This document shows positions 6,320 through 9,184 of a DNA stretch of 9,184 bases, in pieces; positions within the stretch are counted from its first letter, which is position 1, and each line of letters starts with the position of its first letter. Made by a program: the position numbers and the translations under genes. The notes under the pieces are model-generated. The model ran no database searches and was not told the origin of the DNA. It worked only from the letters and a program-made list of their open reading frames with translations. The DNA comes from Paucimonas sp. (GTDB lineage Bacteria > Pseudomonadota > Gammaproteobacteria > Burkholderiales > Burkholderiaceae_D): positions 1 through 9,184 of the forward strand of contig JAQSWC010000044.1 in NCBI GenBank assembly GCA_029266815.1. Direction: 5' to 3'.

Positions 6320-6634
6320 ATAATTCACTAACGTTTCCTGATCAATGCTGTTGGTGGCGCCATCGTTCTCTGGCCCGTTTTATTAAAGCGTGCGATGCGC
6401 AGCCGCCACACCAGCCAATAAGAGTATCTGGTTCAAGCATTTACGCTAACTGATTGATACTTCGCCAGAAATCCTGAAAAGAAATTTTATCTGTCACAAA
6501 TTGATACCAATTTGCAATAAGGTTTCCTTCACGCAACTCTCAGTGACTTCTACTATCGGGACACCTGTAATGCGGAGCATACCTGCCGCACCTGTCTGCC
6601 GATTGATTGAACTCCATCGTGAAGGAACAACAAA
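6320..6634 (+). promoter_or_regulatory. 315-bp intergenic control region of the secreted esterase gene
   Basis: No gene is visible here. The region is more AT-rich than its neighbours in its centre. It holds ATTGATAC twice as a direct repeat (6453-6460 and 6500-6507, 47 bp apart) and an 18-bp palindrome listed separately. It also has a possible sigma-70 promoter, TTCACG (6528-6533) with a 17-bp spacer to TACTAT (6551-6556). That promoter would give a leader of about 70 nt ending in the ribosome site GAAGGA (6621-6626). Each promoter hexamer matches consensus at only four of six positions, so the promoter call is tentative. Confidence 0.35.
6497..6514. promoter_or_regulatory. Candidate operator CAAATTG-ATAC-CAATTTG
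   Basis: A perfect 7-bp inverted repeat with a 4-bp spacer lies 121 bp upstream of the esterase start. It sits about 14 bp upstream of the tentative -35 box, a position typical for an activator site. No adjacent gene encodes an obvious regulator for it. The symmetry is seen directly; the role is inferred. Confidence 0.4.
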
Positions 6635-9070
6635 ATGAAAACTCGCGTTGTAGCCAAGCCATTACCCTCTTCCTTAATACGACACCGTCAACAGCGTCTC
6701 CTTTTCTGGCTTGCTCTTGCCGCGCTGTGGCTCTACGGTGTGAAGGCATTTGCAGCCACCACCTATCCGCCGATCAGTTCTTTTTTGTGGGGAAATACGG
6801 CAGTCAATGCGATAGGCAAGACGAGCAAAGTTGCGGGCAACGGCTGGGGCTATCGCTACCTGCCGCCGAAAAATTTTGATTCCTCCAGAAAATACCCGGT
6901 GATCATTTTTTTGCACGGTATGGGCGAAAACGCCAGGGACAACAACTACGATAACAATGCGCAGCTTGCGGCGGGTGGCAACACCGGCAACGGCGCGTTG
7001 GCACTGGTCTCGCTGGAAAACCAGGAGACTTATCCGCTGTTCTTCGTCGCTCCGCAGAACGCGAGCGGCTTCTGGCCTCAGGGCGGTCCGCATCTGCTTG
7101 CCATTCTCAACACGCTGAAGACTTATTATCCCGGCTCCATTGATGAAGACCGCATCTGCCTTACCGGCCTCTCTGCCGGCGGATTCGGTACCTGGGACCT
7201 TCCTGCCACCACGGTCAAAGGGGTGTTCTCCTGCCTGGTACCGATGTCCGGCGGCAGCAGTTCGATAGACAGCCTCCAGCCCGACATGCCGGTCTGGGCT
7301 TTTCATGCGGTGGACGACACCGTGGTGGCGGTAAGCGGCATGGAGAACTCGGTCAACACTTGGCGCAACTCCGGCCGAAAGATCATTTACACGCGTTATG
7401 ACGCCGGTAATCATGGCATCTGGAGAACCGCCTATCAGACTCCGCAGCTATTGCCGTGGATGATGGCGCAGCGGCGCGGCCAGCCGATGACCGGGCCGGT
7501 CGATGTCCGGATCAAGAGCGTCACGCAAGGCAGCAAGCTGAATCTTGCCGTCGGCACGCCTTCAGGGTTGACCACTTTGCGCGTGGGCTGGAGCAGCAAC
7601 TTCACCTCAGGTGCGCAATCGGGTAGCGACGGCGTCATCAGCGGCACGACGTTCACCTCGGCATCGGCCAATTTCCTGAGCAAACCGGCTACCGCCGGCC
7701 GCCTCGCCATTACCTACTCCAAAACGGTCGGCACCAAGACTTTCACCTGGAAACGCTATTTCGATATCGCAGACATTCCCTCTTCGAATACGCTGGTGCT
7801 CACCAAGGCGCCGCCGACCGCAGACGCGACCCAGACGTTTACCGTCTATCGCCAGGGCAGGGAAGAAAACCCCATGCCCGGCACCGGCAGCAGCACGAAC
7901 TGGAACCTGAACGAGATTCCGTTGAGCACGGGCTTCAATCTTGTCCATGCCTATGCGGAACTGCCTGTCACCAGCAGCTACGGTGGAAGAACCACGCTCA
8001 ACGAGCCTTACTGGATAGGCTATATGGGCGCAGGCGGCGATATCACCGCGCCCACCGTGACCATCACGAGCCCGACCGGCGGTACGGCTTCCACCTCCGG
8101 CACGCTGGACATCAGCGGCACCGCTTTCGATGCCAACGGCATTGCTGAAGTGAGCTGGCGCTCCGACCGCGGCTTCAAGGGCACACTGAGCGGATCGAGC
8201 TGGTCGATCACGAACGTGCCACTCGTCTACGGCAGCAACCGAATCACGGTGCAGGCAAGGGACTTGGCAGGCAATATCGGCACGGCGACGCTGAACGTGG
8301 ACTACAGCGGCATCTCGGCCAACCAGACACCGCGCGTCAGTGCAGGCACCTACCAGGCAGTCGACTGGCCGGGCACTACCCTCTCCCTATCGGGCACGGT
8401 CTCCGATGACGGCTTGCCGGCCGCGATACCGCTTTCCGTCTCCTGGAGCAAGCTCAGCGGTCCCGGTTCGGTTTCCTTCGGCAATACATTTGCCTTGAAC
8501 AGCAATGCCACCTTCGCGCTGCCGGGCACTTACGTGTTGCGCCTTACAGCATCCGATTCGCAACTAAGCGCATCAAGCGACGTAGTGATCACTGTACGCC
8601 CCAGCGGCCCACTGGTTGCCGCCTACAATGCCGGCTCCGACGCTGCCTATACTGCTGCCGACGGCACGTTCTATGCGGCAGATACGCTCGGCTACGGCAC
8701 CAAGGGCGCTGCGACCGCCACTACGGTTTTCACAGGCACGCCGGATTCAGCGCTCTATCGAAGCTGGCGGTACAACAACAGCGGCAACGTCACCTACGCG
8801 ATTCCCGTACCGAACGGCACCTACGACATCGTCTTGAAATTCAGTGAAACCACCAGCTCGCCACGCATTCCCGGCATGCGGGTATTCGACGTGGCGGCGG
8901 AAGGCCAGATCGCCGCTGCCGGCGTGGATATCCTGGCGCAGGGAGGAAGGTTGGTTGCGTACGACCGGGTAGTGCGTGCGACGGTTAACGACAGCGTGCT
9001 CAACCTCAATTTCAATCGAGTGATCGGCGCGCCGACAATCAGCGGAATCGTTGTGCGCGGCGTGCAATAA
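6635..9070 (+). CDS. Secreted multidomain esterase with C-terminal malectin-like domain
   Basis: An 811-residue exported protein. Residues 1-40 form a long basic signal peptide with a probable cleavage after AFA40. Residues about 70-285 are an alpha/beta hydrolase of the feruloyl-esterase/PHB-depolymerase (CE1-like) type. It has the HGMGE oxyanion loop (94-98), nucleophile Ser180 in GLSAGG, the acid Asp227 or Asp228 in HAVDDT, and His260 in GNHGIW. Cys175 and Cys200 are the only cysteines I find and may form a disulfide. Residues 286-470 are a beta-rich region I cannot assign. An Ig-like domain (about 472-556, starting TAPTVTITSPTGG) and a PKD/cadherin-like domain (about 564-655) follow. A malectin-like carbohydrate-binding domain (about 657-809) has SALYRSWRY and IPVPNGTYDIVLKFSE as hallmarks. 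No sorting tail is present. GAAGGA at 6621-6626 supports the start. It probably de-esterifies or degrades an extracellular polysaccharide or polyester; the substrate is unknown. Confidence 0.87.
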   Translation: MKTRVVAKPLPSSLIRHRQQRLLFWLALAALWLYGVKAFAATTYPPISSFLWGNTAVNAIGKTSKVAGNGWGYRYLPPKNFDSSRKYPVIIFLHGMGENARDNNYDNNAQLAAGGNTGNGALALVSLENQETYPLFFVAPQNASGFWPQGGPHLLAILNTLKTYYPGSIDEDRICLTGLSAGGFGTWDLPATTVKGVFSCLVPMSGGSSSIDSLQPDMPVWAFHAVDDTVVAVSGMENSVNTWRNSGRKIIYTRYDAGNHGIWRTAYQTPQLLPWMMAQRRGQPMTGPVDVRIKSVTQGSKLNLAVGTPSGLTTLRVGWSSNFTSGAQSGSDGVISGTTFTSASANFLSKPATAGRLAITYSKTVGTKTFTWKRYFDIADIPSSNTLVLTKAPPTADATQTFTVYRQGREENPMPGTGSSTNWNLNEIPLSTGFNLVHAYAELPVTSSYGGRTTLNEPYWIGYMGAGGDITAPTVTITSPTGGTASTSGTLDISGTAFDANGIAEVSWRSDRGFKGTLSGSSWSITNVPLVYGSNRITVQARDLAGNIGTATLNVDYSGISANQTPRVSAGTYQAVDWPGTTLSLSGTVSDDGLPAAIPLSVSWSKLSGPGSVSFGNTFALNSNATFALPGTYVLRLTASDSQLSASSDVVITVRPSGPLVAAYNAGSDAAYTAADGTFYAADTLGYGTKGAATATTVFTGTPDSALYRSWRYNNSGNVTYAIPVPNGTYDIVLKFSETTSSPRIPGMRVFDVAAEGQIAAAGVDILAQGGRLVAYDRVVRATVNDSVLNLNFNRVIGAPTISGIVVRGVQ

Positions 9071-9081
9071 CGGTTGCTGAA

Positions 9082-9127
9082 AAGGGGATGCCTGTCCGGC
9101 AAGCGATTGCCGGACAGGCATCCCCTT
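9082..9127 (+). terminator. Perfect 21-bp hairpin after the esterase gene
   Basis: Two 21-nt arms (9082-9102 and 9107-9127) are perfectly complementary around the loop GCGA, starting 12 nt after the stop codon. The 5' arm starts AAGGGGATGCC and the 3' arm ends GGCATCCCCTT. With its AA/TT ends it could act as a bidirectional terminator, but the downstream T-run is only CCCCTT, so classical rho-independent termination is imperfect. It may also protect the mRNA 3' end, or be a dispersed palindrome. Confidence 0.7.
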
Positions 9128-9141
9128 GCATATTGGCGGCC

Positions 9142-9174
9142 GGTTGCACGGTAGGCAACCCGATGATCTACCGT
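9142..9174 (+). other. Interleaved inverted repeats with pseudoknot geometry
   Basis: GGTTGC (9142-9147) pairs with GCAACC (9155-9160). The 7 nt between them, ACGGTAG (9148-9154), pair perfectly with CTACCGT (9168-9174). The two stems interleave exactly, giving either an H-type pseudoknot or two mutually exclusive hairpins. The second hairpin is followed by CTCTATTTCT, a pyrimidine-rich stretch. No gene is visible before the window ends, so it could be a leader element of the next gene or part of the esterase 3' region. Function is unknown. Confidence 0.4.
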
Positions 9175-9184
9175 CTCTATTTCT

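Overview
The window looks like chromosomal DNA of a betaproteobacterium. The evidence is a fairly GC-rich composition, a 637-residue HtpG of the proteobacterial type, a sigma-32-type heat-shock promoter, and a spermidine-synthase-like methyltransferase of a kind I associate with Burkholderiales. I suspect an Oxalobacteraceae-like lineage from the look of HtpG, but that is an impression, not a proof. Six genes are fully contained with confidence, plus one small lipoprotein gene. No rRNA, tRNA, CRISPR array or intact insertion sequence is visible.

Layout. From 58 to 648 (minus) lies a LysE/RhtB-type amino-acid exporter. It is divergent from a MocR-type regulator (GntR helix-turn-helix fused to an aminotransferase-fold domain, 751-2199, plus). 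The 102-bp gap between them carries a GTAC-rich palindrome that is the natural candidate operator for the pair. The stop codon of the regulator overlaps a near-consensus sigma-32 promoter that should drive htpG (2377-4290) through a roughly 148-nt structured leader. After htpG come a small terminator-like hairpin and a 57-bp palindromic element with IS5-like ends flanked by a TTA duplication. A DNA-deoxyinosine (hypoxanthine) glycosylase follows (4404-4901).

The second half contains a short lipoprotein whose mature part is almost only Thr-Pro repeats (5042-5392) and a spermidine-synthase-like methyltransferase (5504-6319). After a 315-bp regulatory gap comes a large secreted protein (6635-9070): a signal peptide, an esterase-type alpha/beta hydrolase with Ser180, Asp227 or Asp228, and His260, beta-rich Ig/PKD-like domains, and a C-terminal malectin-like carbohydrate-binding domain. 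It probably acts on an extracellular polysaccharide or its ester substituents. The gene is followed by a perfect 21-bp hairpin and then by two exactly interleaved inverted repeats at 9142-9174, with the geometry of a pseudoknot or an alternative-structure switch.

The genes do not form one pathway. Transporter and regulator form one functional pair, htpG is an independently controlled heat-shock gene, and the plus-strand genes downstream have gaps large enough for their own promoters. I see no clear defence system or biosynthetic cluster. The least explained items are the interleaved repeats at the right edge, the 57-bp palindromic element next to the glycosylase start, and the domain-less Thr-Pro lipoprotein.
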